Below are positions 7,780 through 16,264 of a stretch of 59,108 nt of DNA, one piece after another. Position 1 is the stretch's first letter, and every line of letters starts with the position of its first letter. Below the pieces are notes generated by a model, which was not told where the DNA came from, did no database searches, and saw only the letters and a list, made by a program, of their open reading frames with translations. The stretch is from Nonomuraea corallina (GTDB lineage: Bacteria; Actinomycetota; Actinomycetes; Streptosporangiales; Streptosporangiaceae). The stretch is from positions 1-59,108 of the forward strand of contig NZ_JAPNNL010000023.1 in NCBI RefSeq assembly GCF_027620315.1, in the 5' to 3' direction. A program made the position numbers and the translations under genes.

Positions 7780-9399
7780 ATGGCGACGAGCGCCGGACGG
7801 CGTGCGGAACGGGTGGCCAGGGAGACGCTCGGGCTGGAGGAGCTGCGGCCCGGCCAGCTCGAGGCCATGACGGCGCTCGCGGAAGGCCGGGACACGCTGG
7901 TGGTCATGCCGACGGGAGGCGGCAAGTCGGCCGTCTACCAGGTGCCCGCGCTGCTGCTGGACGGGCCGACGCTGGTGGTGTCGCCGCTGATCGCCCTCCA
8001 GCGCGACCAGGTCGCCGGGCTGCGCCGGCGCGACGAGCGGGCGGTCAGGCTGGACGCCGCCACCTCGAAGAAGGAGCGGGACTCCTCCTTCCAGTCGCTG
8101 CGCGCGGGCGAGACGGAGTTCCTGTTCTGCGCGCCCGAGCAGCTCACCAAGCCCGACGTGGTGCGCGAGCTGGCCGCCGCGAAGCCGTCCCTGCTGGTGG
8201 TGGACGAGGCGCACTGCGTGTCCGCCTGGGGCCACGACTTCCGGCCCGACTACCTGCGGCTCGGCGCGGTCGCCGAGGCCCTCGGCCGGCCGGTCGTCGC
8301 CGCGCTGACCGCGACGGCCGCGCCCCCGGTACGGACCGAGATCATCGAACGGCTGCGCATGCGCGACCCGGTGGAGATCGTGTGCGGGTTCGACCGGCCC
8401 AACATCCACCTGCGGGTACGGAGGACGTCCGGCGACGGCGAGGACGTGGTCGAAGCCGTCGAGGAGCTGGCCAAGCCCGGTCTCGTCTACACCGCCACCC
8501 GCAAGCAGACCGGTGAGCTGGCCGGCCGCCTGCGCGAACGCGGGGTGCGGGCGGCCGCCTACCACGCCGGGATGCGGCGGGCCGACCGCGACGCCGTCCA
8601 GGAGTCGTTCATGACCGGCGAGCTCGACGTGGTGGTGGCCACCAACGCGTTCGGGATGGGCATCGACAAGCCGGACGTGCGGTTCGTCGTGCACGCCCAG
8701 GTGCCCGGCTCGCTCGACGCGTACTACCAGGAGATCGGCAGGGCGGGCCGGGACGGCGAGCCCGCCGCGGCCGTGCTGTTCTACCGGCCGGAGGACCTGG
8801 GGATGCGGCGGTTCTTCACCGGCGGGCTGCCGGACGAGGACGCGCTGGCCGTGATCGCCCGCGCCATCCGCGAGGCGGGCGGGCGCACCGACCGCAAGCA
8901 CCTGCGCGAGCTGCTCGGGCTCAGCGTCCGCGGCGTCACGTCGCTGCTCAACCTGCTGGAGAAGGCGGGCGCGGTCCGGCTCGGCACCCGCTCGGTCAGC
9001 GCCACCGAGGACGCGCCCCCGCCCGAGGAGGCGGCGCGGGCCGCCCGGGAGGTCGCCGAGCGGCACCGGGAGGTGGAGCGCACCCGGCTGGAGATGACGC
9101 GCCGCTACGCCGAGATCCGCGACTGCCGGCGCGTCTTCCTGCTCGGCTACTTCGGCGAACGGCTGCCCGGCCCGTGCGGCGCCTGCGACACCTGCACGGC
9201 CGGCACCGTCTCGGAGCCGGAGCCGGTGAGCGGCGGCCCGTTCCCCGTGCACGCCCGCGTCGAACACGTCGAGTGGGGGCCCGGCGAGGTCATCCGCCGC
9301 GACGAGGACCGGCTGACCGTGCTGTTCCACGAGAACGGCTACCGCGAGCTGCTCCTGGAGGCCGTCGTGCGGGAAGGGCTGCTGCGCGAGGCCGGGTGA
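7780..9399 (+). CDS. recQ: RecQ family ATP-dependent DNA helicase
   Basis: 539-aa 3'-5' DNA helicase for recombination and repair. Motifs in order: Walker A MPTGGGKSAVYQ (about residue 45), DEAH box (VVDEAHCVSAWGHDFRPDYLRL), motif V/VI (TNAFGMGIDKPDVRFVVHAQVPGS and YQEIGRAGRDG) and a RecQ zinc domain (CRRVFLLGYFGERLPGPCGACDTC). The C-terminus has a short beta-rich tail but no clear HRDC domain, as in short actinobacterial RecQ proteins. The ATG at 7780 has GGGAG 7 nt upstream; in-frame ATGs at 7723 and 7738 are possible but add a poorly structured basic extension. Confidence 0.92.
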   Translation: MATSAGRRAERVARETLGLEELRPGQLEAMTALAEGRDTLVVMPTGGGKSAVYQVPALLLDGPTLVVSPLIALQRDQVAGLRRRDERAVRLDAATSKKERDSSFQSLRAGETEFLFCAPEQLTKPDVVRELAAAKPSLLVVDEAHCVSAWGHDFRPDYLRLGAVAEALGRPVVAALTATAAPPVRTEIIERLRMRDPVEIVCGFDRPNIHLRVRRTSGDGEDVVEAVEELAKPGLVYTATRKQTGELAGRLRERGVRAAAYHAGMRRADRDAVQESFMTGELDVVVATNAFGMGIDKPDVRFVVHAQVPGSLDAYYQEIGRAGRDGEPAAAVLFYRPEDLGMRRFFTGGLPDEDALAVIARAIREAGGRTDRKHLRELLGLSVRGVTSLLNLLEKAGAVRLGTRSVSATEDAPPPEEAARAAREVAERHREVERTRLEMTRRYAEIRDCRRVFLLGYFGERLPGPCGACDTCTAGTVSEPEPVSGGPFPVHARVEHVEWGPGEVIRRDEDRLTVLFHENGYRELLLEAVVREGLLREAG

Positions 9400-9434
9400 C
9401 CCGGGCACCCCTCCCGGTCGTGCACCATGGAAGC

Positions 9435-10277
9435 GTGACCGTCGCAGCAGACACCGCGCTCGACCGGCTGGCCGGCCTGATCGAGGCCGGCGGGGTGCTG
9501 GTGCTCAGCGGGGCGGGGCTGTCCACCGAGTCGGGCATCCCCGACTACCGCGGCCCGACCGGCCGGTCCCGCAACGCCGAGCCGATGACCTACCAGCGGT
9601 TCGTCGGCAGCGAGCAGGCCCGCCGGCGCTACTGGGCGCGCAGCCATGTCGGCTGGCGGCAGATCGGCGAGGCCCGCCCCAACACCGGGCACCTGGCGGT
9701 GGCCGCGCTGGAGACGCGCGGCCTCCTGGCCGGCATCGTCACCCAGAACGTCGACGGCCTCCACCAGGCGGCCGGGGCGCGGCAGGTGATCGAGCTGCAC
9801 GGCGGCCTCGACCGGGTGGTCTGCCTGACCTGCCGCGAACGCACCCCACGGGCCGACCTCGACCTGCGGCTGCGCGCGGCCAACCCCGGCTGGGCGGCCG
9901 AGGCCGGACAGATCAACCCCGACGGCGACGCGGTGCTCACCGACGCGCAGGTCGAGGGGTTCCGGCTGGTCGGCTGCCGCTCGTGCGACGGGGTGCTCAA
10001 GCCCGACGTGGTCTTCTTCGGCGAGAACGTGCCGCGCCCGCGGGTCGAGCAGTGCTTCGCTCTCGTCGGGTCGGCGCGGGCGCTGCTCGTGCTGGGCTCG
10101 TCGCTGGCCATCCGCTCCGGCCTGCGCTTCGTGGACCGGGCGGCCGCGCTCGGCCTGCCCATCGCGATCATCAACCAGGGGGCCACGGGCGGCGACCACC
10201 ACGCCACCCTCACCGTCGACGCCCCGCTCGGCGCCACCCTCACCGCCCTCACCGCCACCTCCCCGCAGGACCGCTGA
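9435..10277 (+). CDS. Sir2 family NAD-dependent protein deacylase
   Basis: 280-aa sirtuin. NAD-binding GAGLSTESGIPDYRGPTG, the TQNVDGLHQAAG motif, catalytic His in ELHGGLDRVVC and two zinc Cys pairs (CLTC and CRSC) are all present, followed by KPDVVFFGEN and LGSSLAIRSG. It removes acyl groups from lysine using NAD. The GTG at 9435 is chosen because a CACCAT box ends 6 nt before it, the arrangement of leaderless actinobacterial transcripts. A GTG at 9396 that overlaps the recQ stop is the alternative and would make an operon with recQ. Confidence 0.88.
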   Translation: MTVAADTALDRLAGLIEAGGVLVLSGAGLSTESGIPDYRGPTGRSRNAEPMTYQRFVGSEQARRRYWARSHVGWRQIGEARPNTGHLAVAALETRGLLAGIVTQNVDGLHQAAGARQVIELHGGLDRVVCLTCRERTPRADLDLRLRAANPGWAAEAGQINPDGDAVLTDAQVEGFRLVGCRSCDGVLKPDVVFFGENVPRPRVEQCFALVGSARALLVLGSSLAIRSGLRFVDRAAALGLPIAIINQGATGGDHHATLTVDAPLGATLTALTATSPQDR

Positions 10278-10301
10278 CGCGGGACCGGTGTGCGAGGGCG
10301 G

Positions 10302-10307
10302 CACAAT
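10302..10307 (+). promoter_or_regulatory. Leaderless -10 box CACAAT
   Basis: CACAAT followed by 6 nt and the ATG at 10314. There is no ribosome site, which suggests transcription starts at or next to the start codon. Confidence 0.5.
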
Positions 10308-10313
10308 AGGTGC

Positions 10314-10688
10314 ATGCCCGCCACCTGTCATTGCGGCCTGCCCGCCGCCTACGCCGACTGCTGCGGCCGGCTGCACCGCGGCGAGAGCGCCGCCACGACG
10401 GCCGAGCAGCTCATGCGTTCGCGCTACTCCGCGTTCGGCGTCGGCGACGCCGCCTATCTGATGCGTACCTGGCACCCGTCGACCCGCCCGCCCGGCCTGG
10501 ATCTCGAAAGGAAGACCCGCTGGGTGCGGCTGGAGATCCTGGAGACCAGCGGCGGCAGCGTCGTCCACACCGAGGGCACAGTCCGCTTCCGCGCCCACTA
10601 CGTGCACCGCGGCAAGCCGGGCACGCTGGAGGAGCACAGCCGGTTCGTCCGCCACGAGGGCCGCTGGCTCTACGTCGGCGCGCTCTAG
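10314..10688 (+). CDS. YchJ-like (UPF0225) SEC-C motif protein
   Basis: 124-aa protein of the YchJ/UPF0225 family. It begins with a Cys-rich zinc-binding SEC-C-like motif (CHCGLPAAYADCCGRLHRGE), followed by an NTF2-like fold with the family signature LMRSRYSAFGVGDAAYLMRTW. Its biochemical role is unknown; SEC-C motifs bind zinc and often contact ribosome- or translocation-related partners. It follows the sirtuin gene by 36 bp but appears to have its own leaderless start. Confidence 0.85.
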   Translation: MPATCHCGLPAAYADCCGRLHRGESAATTAEQLMRSRYSAFGVGDAAYLMRTWHPSTRPPGLDLERKTRWVRLEILETSGGSVVHTEGTVRFRAHYVHRGKPGTLEEHSRFVRHEGRWLYVGAL

Positions 10689-10761
10689 AGGCAGCCGGGT
10701 CAGGGCTCGAAGCACCGCAGGAGCCGCTGCGGGACGCGAGCGTCACGGACCTGAAGCCGCT

Positions 10762-10805
10762 CTGGACTTCTCCTTTTTCAGGAGTAGTGTCTCCTCGAAA
10801 AGGAG
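10762..10805 (+). promoter_or_regulatory. Promoter inside a double palindromic operator
   Basis: -35 CTGGAC (10762-10767), 17-bp spacer, -10 TAGTGT (10785-10790). Two palindromes of the form CTCCT-N5-AGGAG flank the -10, at 10770-10784 and 10791-10805. Their centres are 21 bp apart, two helical turns, and they are also near-inverted copies of each other. This strongly suggests a dimeric repressor bound on the same DNA face, controlling the downstream hydrolase. Confidence 0.75.
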
Positions 10806-10825
10806 TTCGACTGCGAGGAGGAGCC

Positions 10826-11626
10826 ATGGCGCGGGTGGTGTCACGGGACGGCACGTCGATCGTCTATGAACGGGTCGGCGACGGTCCGGTCGTCGTCCTG
10901 GTGGGGGGAGGGCTGGACGACGGGACGGAGAACGGGCCCCTGGCCCAGGAGCTGGCCGAGGACTTCACCGCCGTCAACTACGCTCGCCGTGGCCGTGCCG
11001 GGAGCGGCGACGTGCAGCCGTACGCGCTGGAACGCGAGATCGAGGATCTCGCGGCGCTGATCGACGCGGTCGGCGGGCCGGCGCACCTGTTCGGCGCCTC
11101 CTCCGGCGGCGCGCTCGCCCTGGAGGCGGCGGCGGCCGGGCTGCCGATCGGCAAGCTGGCGGTGTTCGAGGTGCCTTACGCGGTCGGCGGCCCCGCTGTC
11201 GAGGCCTGGCAGGCCTACGTCACGCAGCTGCGCGCGGCACTGGCCGACGGGCGACGCGACGAGGCGGTGAAGCTGTTCATGCGGCTGGCGGGCGTCTCCG
11301 AGCAGGACATCGCCGGAGCGGAGAGCTCGCCGATGTGGTCCCCGCTGCTGGAGCTCGCTCACACGTTGGCCTACGACGCCGCGTGCCTGGGTGACGGGCC
11401 GCCGCCCGCCGCCCGGCTCGCGACGATCACCCAGCCGACGCTGGCGCTCACGGGATCGGGCGTCGACCCGCACATGGCAGGGCTGCAGAGCGACTTCTTC
11501 AGCGGGGCCGCCGACGCGATCGCCGCGTGCGTCGCCCGCGCCGAGCGCCGCGTCGTCGAGGTGCGCGAGCACACCGTCAACGCCAAGGCCCTCGCTCCCG
11601 TGCTCACCGACTTCTTCCGGTCCTAG
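10826..11626 (+). CDS. Alpha/beta hydrolase
   Basis: 266-aa alpha/beta-hydrolase-fold protein. The nucleophile elbow is GASSGG (Ser in G-x-S-x-G), the oxyanion region is VVLVGGGLDDG and a late His lies in VREHTVNAKAL. It is cytoplasmic with no signal peptide. AGGAGGAG lies just before the ATG at 10826. Substrate unknown. It is a single-gene transcript: the promoter carries a double palindrome and a hairpin overlaps the stop. The tight operator suggests induction by a small molecule, perhaps its substrate, but no adjacent repressor gene is present. Confidence 0.87.
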   Translation: MARVVSRDGTSIVYERVGDGPVVVLVGGGLDDGTENGPLAQELAEDFTAVNYARRGRAGSGDVQPYALEREIEDLAALIDAVGGPAHLFGASSGGALALEAAAAGLPIGKLAVFEVPYAVGGPAVEAWQAYVTQLRAALADGRRDEAVKLFMRLAGVSEQDIAGAESSPMWSPLLELAHTLAYDAACLGDGPPPAARLATITQPTLALTGSGVDPHMAGLQSDFFSGAADAIAACVARAERRVVEVREHTVNAKALAPVLTDFFRS

Positions 11627-11644
11627 CGGACGGCCCGCGTCCGC
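11626..11644 (+). terminator. Hairpin terminator after hydrolase
   Basis: GCGGACG-GCCCG-CGTCCGC, a perfect 7-bp stem with a 5-nt loop that begins at the last base of the stop codon. It lies between convergent genes and has no U-tract, as is usual in actinobacteria. Confidence 0.6.
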
Positions 11645-11665
11645 CCCATCGAGTATCCGGGTTGA

Positions 11666-12706
11666 TCAGTCGCCGGGGACCCCTCGGGAGGCTCTGGAGG
11701 TCTTCGGCGGCCGGTCCCGCCGGGTGAGCGCCGGCACCAGTCCTTGCGGCAGGAACAGCACGACCACGATCAGCACCAGCGCGTACACCGCGTACGACAG
11801 CACGCTCGGCGCGTAGCTCGGCATCCCCGGCAGCGCGGCGAGCCGGTCGAGCCCCTGGACGAGCAGGGTGATCGCGCCGGCTCCCGCCACCGCGCCCCAC
11901 ACCGTGCCGAGCCCGCCCACCACGGCCATGACGATGTACTGGATGGAGATCAGCACCGGGAACGACCCCGGCGCGACGTACCCGGTGTAGAAGCAGTAGA
12001 TGCCGCCCGCCAGCCCCGCGAACGCCGCCGACAGCGCGAACACGACCAGCTTGTAGCGGCCCACCGGGATGCCCGAGGAGGCGGCGGCCGTCTCGCTCGT
12101 GGCCAGGGCGCGCAGCGCCCGGCCGGGGCGTGAGGTGATGACGTGGTGCGTGACCAGCATGACCAGCGCCAGCGCTCCCCAGGTGAGCCAGGCGTACGCG
12201 GCCGCGCCGTCCATCTCCCAGGACCCGACGCCGAACTGCGGGATGGCCTGCAGCCCGATGTCGCCGCCGGTGAACTCCAGCTGCCCGGCCAGCGACAGCA
12301 GGATGAGCTGGACCGCCAGTGTCGCGAACGCCAGGTGGTGGCCGCGCAGCCGCAGCAGCGGCATCCCGATCACCGCCGCGAACAGGGCGGCCACCAGCGG
12401 CGCGGCCACGAGCCCGAGCAGCGGGGGGAATCCGTTCAGCGTGAGCAGCGCCGCCGTGTACGCGCCGACGCCGTAGAAGGCGCCCTGCCCGAGCGAGACC
12501 TGCCCGGCGAACCCCATCAGCAGCGACACCCCGACGGTCACGATCGCGGCCAGCCCCAGCAGGACGTAGACGGCCAGCGCGCTGTCGTCGAGCACCAGCG
12601 GCAGCGCCAGCGCGACGGCCACGGCCGCGGCCCCGGCGGCGATCCGTGCGGCCGTGCTCCCGGCGATGACCCGTGCGGCCGCGGTTTCGGCGGCGACCTT
12701 CTTCAC
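11666..12706 (-). CDS. livM: Branched-chain-type ABC permease LivM
   Basis: 346-aa inner-membrane permease with about nine hydrophobic segments. The LivM/LivH-type signature is visible (GFAGQVSLGQGAFYGVGAYTAAL; ALRALATSETAAASSGIPVGRYKL). It is the last gene of the five-gene importer operon. The GTG start overlaps the livH stop (GTGA, 12703-12706) and has GAGGCGG just upstream. With LivH it should form the membrane channel for a branched-chain amino acid or a small organic acid. The linked acyl-CoA ligase makes a carboxylic acid the better guess here. Confidence 0.9.
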   Translation of the reverse strand: MKKVAAETAAARVIAGSTAARIAAGAAAVAVALALPLVLDDSALAVYVLLGLAAIVTVGVSLLMGFAGQVSLGQGAFYGVGAYTAALLTLNGFPPLLGLVAAPLVAALFAAVIGMPLLRLRGHHLAFATLAVQLILLSLAGQLEFTGGDIGLQAIPQFGVGSWEMDGAAAYAWLTWGALALVMLVTHHVITSRPGRALRALATSETAAASSGIPVGRYKLVVFALSAAFAGLAGGIYCFYTGYVAPGSFPVLISIQYIVMAVVGGLGTVWGAVAGAGAITLLVQGLDRLAALPGMPSYAPSVLSYAVYALVLIVVVLFLPQGLVPALTRRDRPPKTSRASRGVPGD

Positions 12707-13563
12707 ACCGCCTCCTCGTGGATGGCCGACCGGCGGCTCGCCTGCACGATCATCACCACCAGCATCAGCCCGAGCGCCACCTCCAGCTGGTGCGAGCCGT
12801 ACCCGTACCCGGCGGCCATGGTCTCGGCCACTCCCAGCAGCAGCGCCCCGCCGAGCGCGACGACCGGGCGGGTGAGCGCGCCGAACACGGCGGCGGCGAA
12901 GGCGTTCACGATCAGGGTCACGTCCGTGTCGAAGGAGATCGGCCGCAGCGGCGTGATCAGCACCCCGGCGAGCCCGCCGAGCAGCCCGCCGAGCGCGAAC
13001 GCCAGCAGGCCCATCCGCCGGGGGTCGATGCCGACCACGCGGGCCGCGTACGGGTTGGACGCGCACGCGGTCAGCGCCTTGCCCAGGTAGGTGCGCCCGA
13101 AGAAGAGCGCGAGCAGGGCGAACGTGGCGGCGGTGACGGCGATGACCAGCAGGTGCTGGGTCTGGATGCGGGCGCCGGCGATCGTCACCGACCCGGCCAG
13201 GCCGGGGGCCGAGCGCGGCTGGTCGCCCCACAGCACGATCTCGACCGCGTACGCGAGCACCCCGACGCCGAGCGTGACGATCAGCGACGACAGCGGCGTG
13301 GTGCCGGGCCGGCCGATCGCGGCCAGCCCGGTCAGCAGCCCGGCCAGGCCGGCCAGCAGGACCGCCGCCGCCTCGCTCACCCCGTGCGGCATCCCGAGTC
13401 CGAGCAGCGAGGACGTGCACAGCCCCGCGACGACGGCGAACGTGCCCTGGGCGAAGTTGACCACCCCGGTCACCCGGTGGATGGCGACCAGCCCGCTGGC
13501 GATGAGCGCGATCGCGCAGCCCACGGCCAGCCCGTTGAGCAGATACGTCAGGAAGGCGCTCAT
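12703..13563 (-). CDS. livH: Branched-chain-type ABC permease LivH
   Basis: 286-aa integral membrane permease of the LivH family: FLTYLLNGLAVGCAIALIASGLVAIHRVTGVVNFAQGTF at the N-terminus and the cytoplasmic coupling loop ALTACASNPYAARVVGIDPRRM. About eight hydrophobic segments. The ATG at 13563 overlaps the livF stop by ATGA. An upstream in-frame extension would run through livF and is not real. Confidence 0.9.
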   Translation of the reverse strand: MSAFLTYLLNGLAVGCAIALIASGLVAIHRVTGVVNFAQGTFAVVAGLCTSSLLGLGMPHGVSEAAAVLLAGLAGLLTGLAAIGRPGTTPLSSLIVTLGVGVLAYAVEIVLWGDQPRSAPGLAGSVTIAGARIQTQHLLVIAVTAATFALLALFFGRTYLGKALTACASNPYAARVVGIDPRRMGLLAFALGGLLGGLAGVLITPLRPISFDTDVTLIVNAFAAAVFGALTRPVVALGGALLLGVAETMAAGYGYGSHQLEVALGLMLVVMIVQASRRSAIHEEAV

Positions 13564-14219
13564 GTGATCGCCCCGCCCAGGTAGGCGCTGGCCACGCGCG
13601 GGTCGCCGGCCAGCTCCGCGCACGGGCCCTCGGCCTGCACCTGACCGGATTCGAGCACGTACGCGCGCGAGCACAGCTCGAACGCCAGCCGGGCGTTCTG
13701 CTCGATCAGCAGCACCGCCACCCCCTGCTCCCGGTTGAGCCGGGTCAGGTGGGCGGCCAGGTCGGCGGTGATGTTCGGGGCCAGGCCGAGCGACAGCTCG
13801 TCCACCACGAGCACCTGCGGCCGGGACATCAACGCCCGGCCGACCGCCACCATCTGCTGCTCGCCGCCGGACAGCACGCCGGCCCGCCGCCCGGCCAGGT
13901 CGGCCAGGCGGGGCAGCAGCTCGTAGACCGGTGCGGGGTCGCGCTGCCCGGAACGCCAGCCGCCCAGCGCCAGGTTGTCGGCGACCGACATGTCAGGGAA
14001 AAGCTGGCGGCCCTCCGGGACCAGGGCCAGCCTGCCTCCGATCCGGACCGTGCCCGACGCCGGGGCGAGCAGCCCGGCCAGGGTGTTGGCCAGCGTCGAC
14101 TTGCCGGCCCCGTTCGGCCCGAGCAGCGCCACCATCTCGCCCTTGTCCACCGCGAGCGTGACGCGGTCGAGCGCGGTGGCCGTGCCGTACTCGACGACCA
14201 GGTCCGCGACGTCGATCAT
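13560..14219 (-). CDS. livF: ABC transporter ATP-binding protein LivF
   Basis: 219-aa ATPase. Walker A GPNGAGKST, signature LSGGEQQMV, Walker B QVLVVDELSLGLAP and switch His region replaced by LIEQNARLAFEL, all typical of LivF. It energises the importer from the cytoplasmic face. The ATG at 14219 overlaps the livG stop (ATGA, 14216-14219). Confidence 0.92.
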   Translation of the reverse strand: MIDVADLVVEYGTATALDRVTLAVDKGEMVALLGPNGAGKSTLANTLAGLLAPASGTVRIGGRLALVPEGRQLFPDMSVADNLALGGWRSGQRDPAPVYELLPRLADLAGRRAGVLSGGEQQMVAVGRALMSRPQVLVVDELSLGLAPNITADLAAHLTRLNREQGVAVLLIEQNARLAFELCSRAYVLESGQVQAEGPCAELAGDPRVASAYLGGAIT

Positions 14220-14971
14220 GACGCCGGCCCGAGGTAGGCGGCGAGCACCAGCGGGTCCTCCCGGATCTCGGCCGGCGGGCCCTCGGCGATGACCTGCCCC
14301 AGGTCGAGGACCACGACGCGGTCGGCGAGCCGGGTCACGAAGCCCACGTCGTGCTCGATCAGCAGGATCGTCAGCCCGTCCGCGCGCAGCTCCTCCACCA
14401 GCGCGGCGAGCCGCTCCCGCTCGTGCCCGCGCAGCCCGGAGGCCGGTTCGTCGAGCAGCAGCAGCCGGGGCCGCGCGCACAGCGCGCGGGCCAGTTGCAG
14501 CGCCCGCTGCTGGCCGATCGGCAGCCGGTCGGCGGGACGGCCGGACCACTCGGTCAGCCCCACCCGCGCCAGCGCGGCATCGGCCTCGCGGCCGATCTCC
14601 CGCTCCTCGCGGCGGTGCCGGGGCAGCCGCAGCGCCGCCGACACGAACCCCGACCGGGTACGGCCGTGCATGCCGACCATGACGTTCTCCCGGACCGTCA
14701 TGCCGCGGAACACCCGCGCACCCTGGAAGACGATCGACATGCCGAGCCGGGCCCGCCGGTGCGGGGCCAGCCGCTCCACCCGCCGCCCCAGGAAGGCGAT
14801 CTCCCCGTGGTCGGCGGCCAGGTGGCCGGTGACCAGGTTGAACAGCGTGGACTTGCCCGCCCCGTTCGGTCCGATGACGGCGCACACCTCGCCCTCGGCG
14901 ACGTCGAGCGAGACGTCGCGCACCGCGTAGACGCCGCCGAAGGAGCGCGACACCCCGGTGACCGCCAGCAC
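14216..14971 (-). CDS. livG: ABC transporter ATP-binding protein LivG
   Basis: 251-aa ATPase: Walker A GPNGAGKSTLFNLVTG, a degenerate signature (LPIGQQRALQLARAL, so the usual LSxGxQ is LPIGQQ), Walker B RLLLLDEPASGLRG and switch region LIEHDVGFV. It pairs with LivF. The start is a GTG 4 bp after the stop of the substrate-binding gene. Confidence 0.91.
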   Translation of the reverse strand: MLAVTGVSRSFGGVYAVRDVSLDVAEGEVCAVIGPNGAGKSTLFNLVTGHLAADHGEIAFLGRRVERLAPHRRARLGMSIVFQGARVFRGMTVRENVMVGMHGRTRSGFVSAALRLPRHRREEREIGREADAALARVGLTEWSGRPADRLPIGQQRALQLARALCARPRLLLLDEPASGLRGHERERLAALVEELRADGLTILLIEHDVGFVTRLADRVVVLDLGQVIAEGPPAEIREDPLVLAAYLGPAS

Positions 14972-14975
14972 CCGC

Positions 14976-16178
14976 TCACCCCAGCCCGGCGACGGTCTTG
15001 GCCAGCTGCTCCTGTGCCCACTCGGTCGGCACGAACGCGCCGTCCTTGACCGTGTTGACCGAGATGTACTCGGGTGAGAGCCCGGAGTGGTCGGTGGGGG
15101 AGTAGCGGAAGCGGCCGTTCGGGGTGATCAGGTCCATCGTCTCCAGCGCCTGCTGGACCTTCTCCTTGTCGGTGCTGCCCGCCTTCCTGATCGCCTCGAA
15201 CAGCAGCAGGCTCGCGCTGTAGCCGTCCTGGGCGAACTGCGGCGGCGGGTAGCCGTGCTTCTCCTGGTAGGGCTTGGCCATCTGCTCGATGACCTGCTTC
15301 TGCTTGCCGTCAGGCAGGTGCTCGCCCACCACGCCGATCGCGCTCTGCACCGTCATGCCCTCGGCGGCCTCGCCCATCGGCTCCAGCCACAGCTTGCTGG
15401 CCTGCGACGCGGTCAGGAACAGCGGCGTCTTCAGCCCGGAGGCCGCGTACTGCTTGGCGGCGGTCACGCCCGGCGCGCCCGAGCCCCAGAACACCAGCGC
15501 CTCCGCCTCGGAGTCGCGCACGTGCTGGAACAGCGGGCTGAAGTCGGAGGTGCCGGTCTCGTACGCCTCGTCCACCGCGATCGTGACCCCGTACTTCGGC
15601 GCCAGCTCCACCATCGACTCGTGCCCGGAGACCGAGTAGGCGCTCTTGGAGTCCCAGGCCACCGCGATCGTCTTGATGCCCTGCGCCTGGATGTACTGCA
15701 GGTAGCGCTCGGCGTACATGCTGGACAGAGCGGGCGTGACGAAGATGTACGACTTGATCGGCTCGACCTGCTCCACGGCGGGGGCCAGCGACAGGTAGGG
15801 CATCTTCTCGCGCTGCGCGAGCGGCTCGATGGCCAGCGCCGAGTTGGAGAACACCGGGCCGATCAGCGCGTCGATCTGGCCCTTGATCTGGTTGTAGGCC
15901 ACGATGCCCTGGTCGGGGGCGGTCTTGTCGTCGCGTACGACCAGCTCCACCTGGCGTCCGAGCAGTCCGCCCTGGGCGTTGACCTGCTCGACGGCCAGCT
16001 CGACCGCCTTCTTGTCCTCGCTGCCCAGCGGCGTGTAGTTGCCGGTGAGCGAGACGATGAGGCCGATCCGGATCGGGTCCTGCCCGCCGTCGCCGCCGTC
16101 TGTGCCGCCGCCACCGCCGCCGCCGCACGCGGCCAGGGCCACCGCGAGACTTGCCAGGAACGGGAGCAGCTTGCGCAT
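14976..16178 (-). CDS. Branched-chain-type ABC substrate-binding lipoprotein
   Basis: 400-aa LivK-type periplasmic-binding-protein homologue. The signal ends in the lipobox VALAAC (Cys18) and a Gly/Asp-rich tether follows. The mature domain begins PIRIGLIVSLTGNYTPLGSEDKKAVELAVEQVNAQGG, typical of type I (Leu/Ile/Val-like) receptors. It is the first gene of the importer operon, transcribed from a near-consensus promoter (TTGACA, 17 bp, TACATT) that is divergent from the PaaX-type regulator gene. Ligand unknown; this family also binds aromatic acids, amides and short carboxylates. Confidence 0.92.
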   Translation of the reverse strand: MRKLLPFLASLAVALAACGGGGGGGTDGGDGGQDPIRIGLIVSLTGNYTPLGSEDKKAVELAVEQVNAQGGLLGRQVELVVRDDKTAPDQGIVAYNQIKGQIDALIGPVFSNSALAIEPLAQREKMPYLSLAPAVEQVEPIKSYIFVTPALSSMYAERYLQYIQAQGIKTIAVAWDSKSAYSVSGHESMVELAPKYGVTIAVDEAYETGTSDFSPLFQHVRDSEAEALVFWGSGAPGVTAAKQYAASGLKTPLFLTASQASKLWLEPMGEAAEGMTVQSAIGVVGEHLPDGKQKQVIEQMAKPYQEKHGYPPPQFAQDGYSASLLLFEAIRKAGSTDKEKVQQALETMDLITPNGRFRYSPTDHSGLSPEYISVNTVKDGAFVPTEWAQEQLAKTVAGLG

Positions 16179-16204
16179 CGGGGCCTCCTGGGGAAGTGGC
16201 CCCG

Positions 16205-16248
16205 AATGTAGGCAGGTACATTACGGCTGTCAATAGAATGCCTAACAT
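16205..16248. promoter_or_regulatory. Divergent promoters of importer and PaaX-type regulator
   Basis: Leftward: -35 TTGACA (complement of 16228-16233), 17-bp spacer, -10 TACATT (complement of 16205-16210). AATGTA-N6-TACATT forms a palindrome over the spacer end and -10. Rightward: -10 TAACAT (16243-16248) within GCCTAACATT, with a weak TTACGG -35. The leftward promoter shares TGACAGCCGT-N9-GCCTA with the ligase promoter at 17089. Confidence 0.7.
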
Positions 16249-16264
16249 TGCGGCGGAGCGGGCT

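Noticed and set aside
7567..9408. Extension of the heparinase frame upstream, opposite recQ
   Set aside because: The in-frame extension is open only because of GC bias. The ATG at 7566 has a good ribosome site and the extension lies antisense to a clear RecQ.
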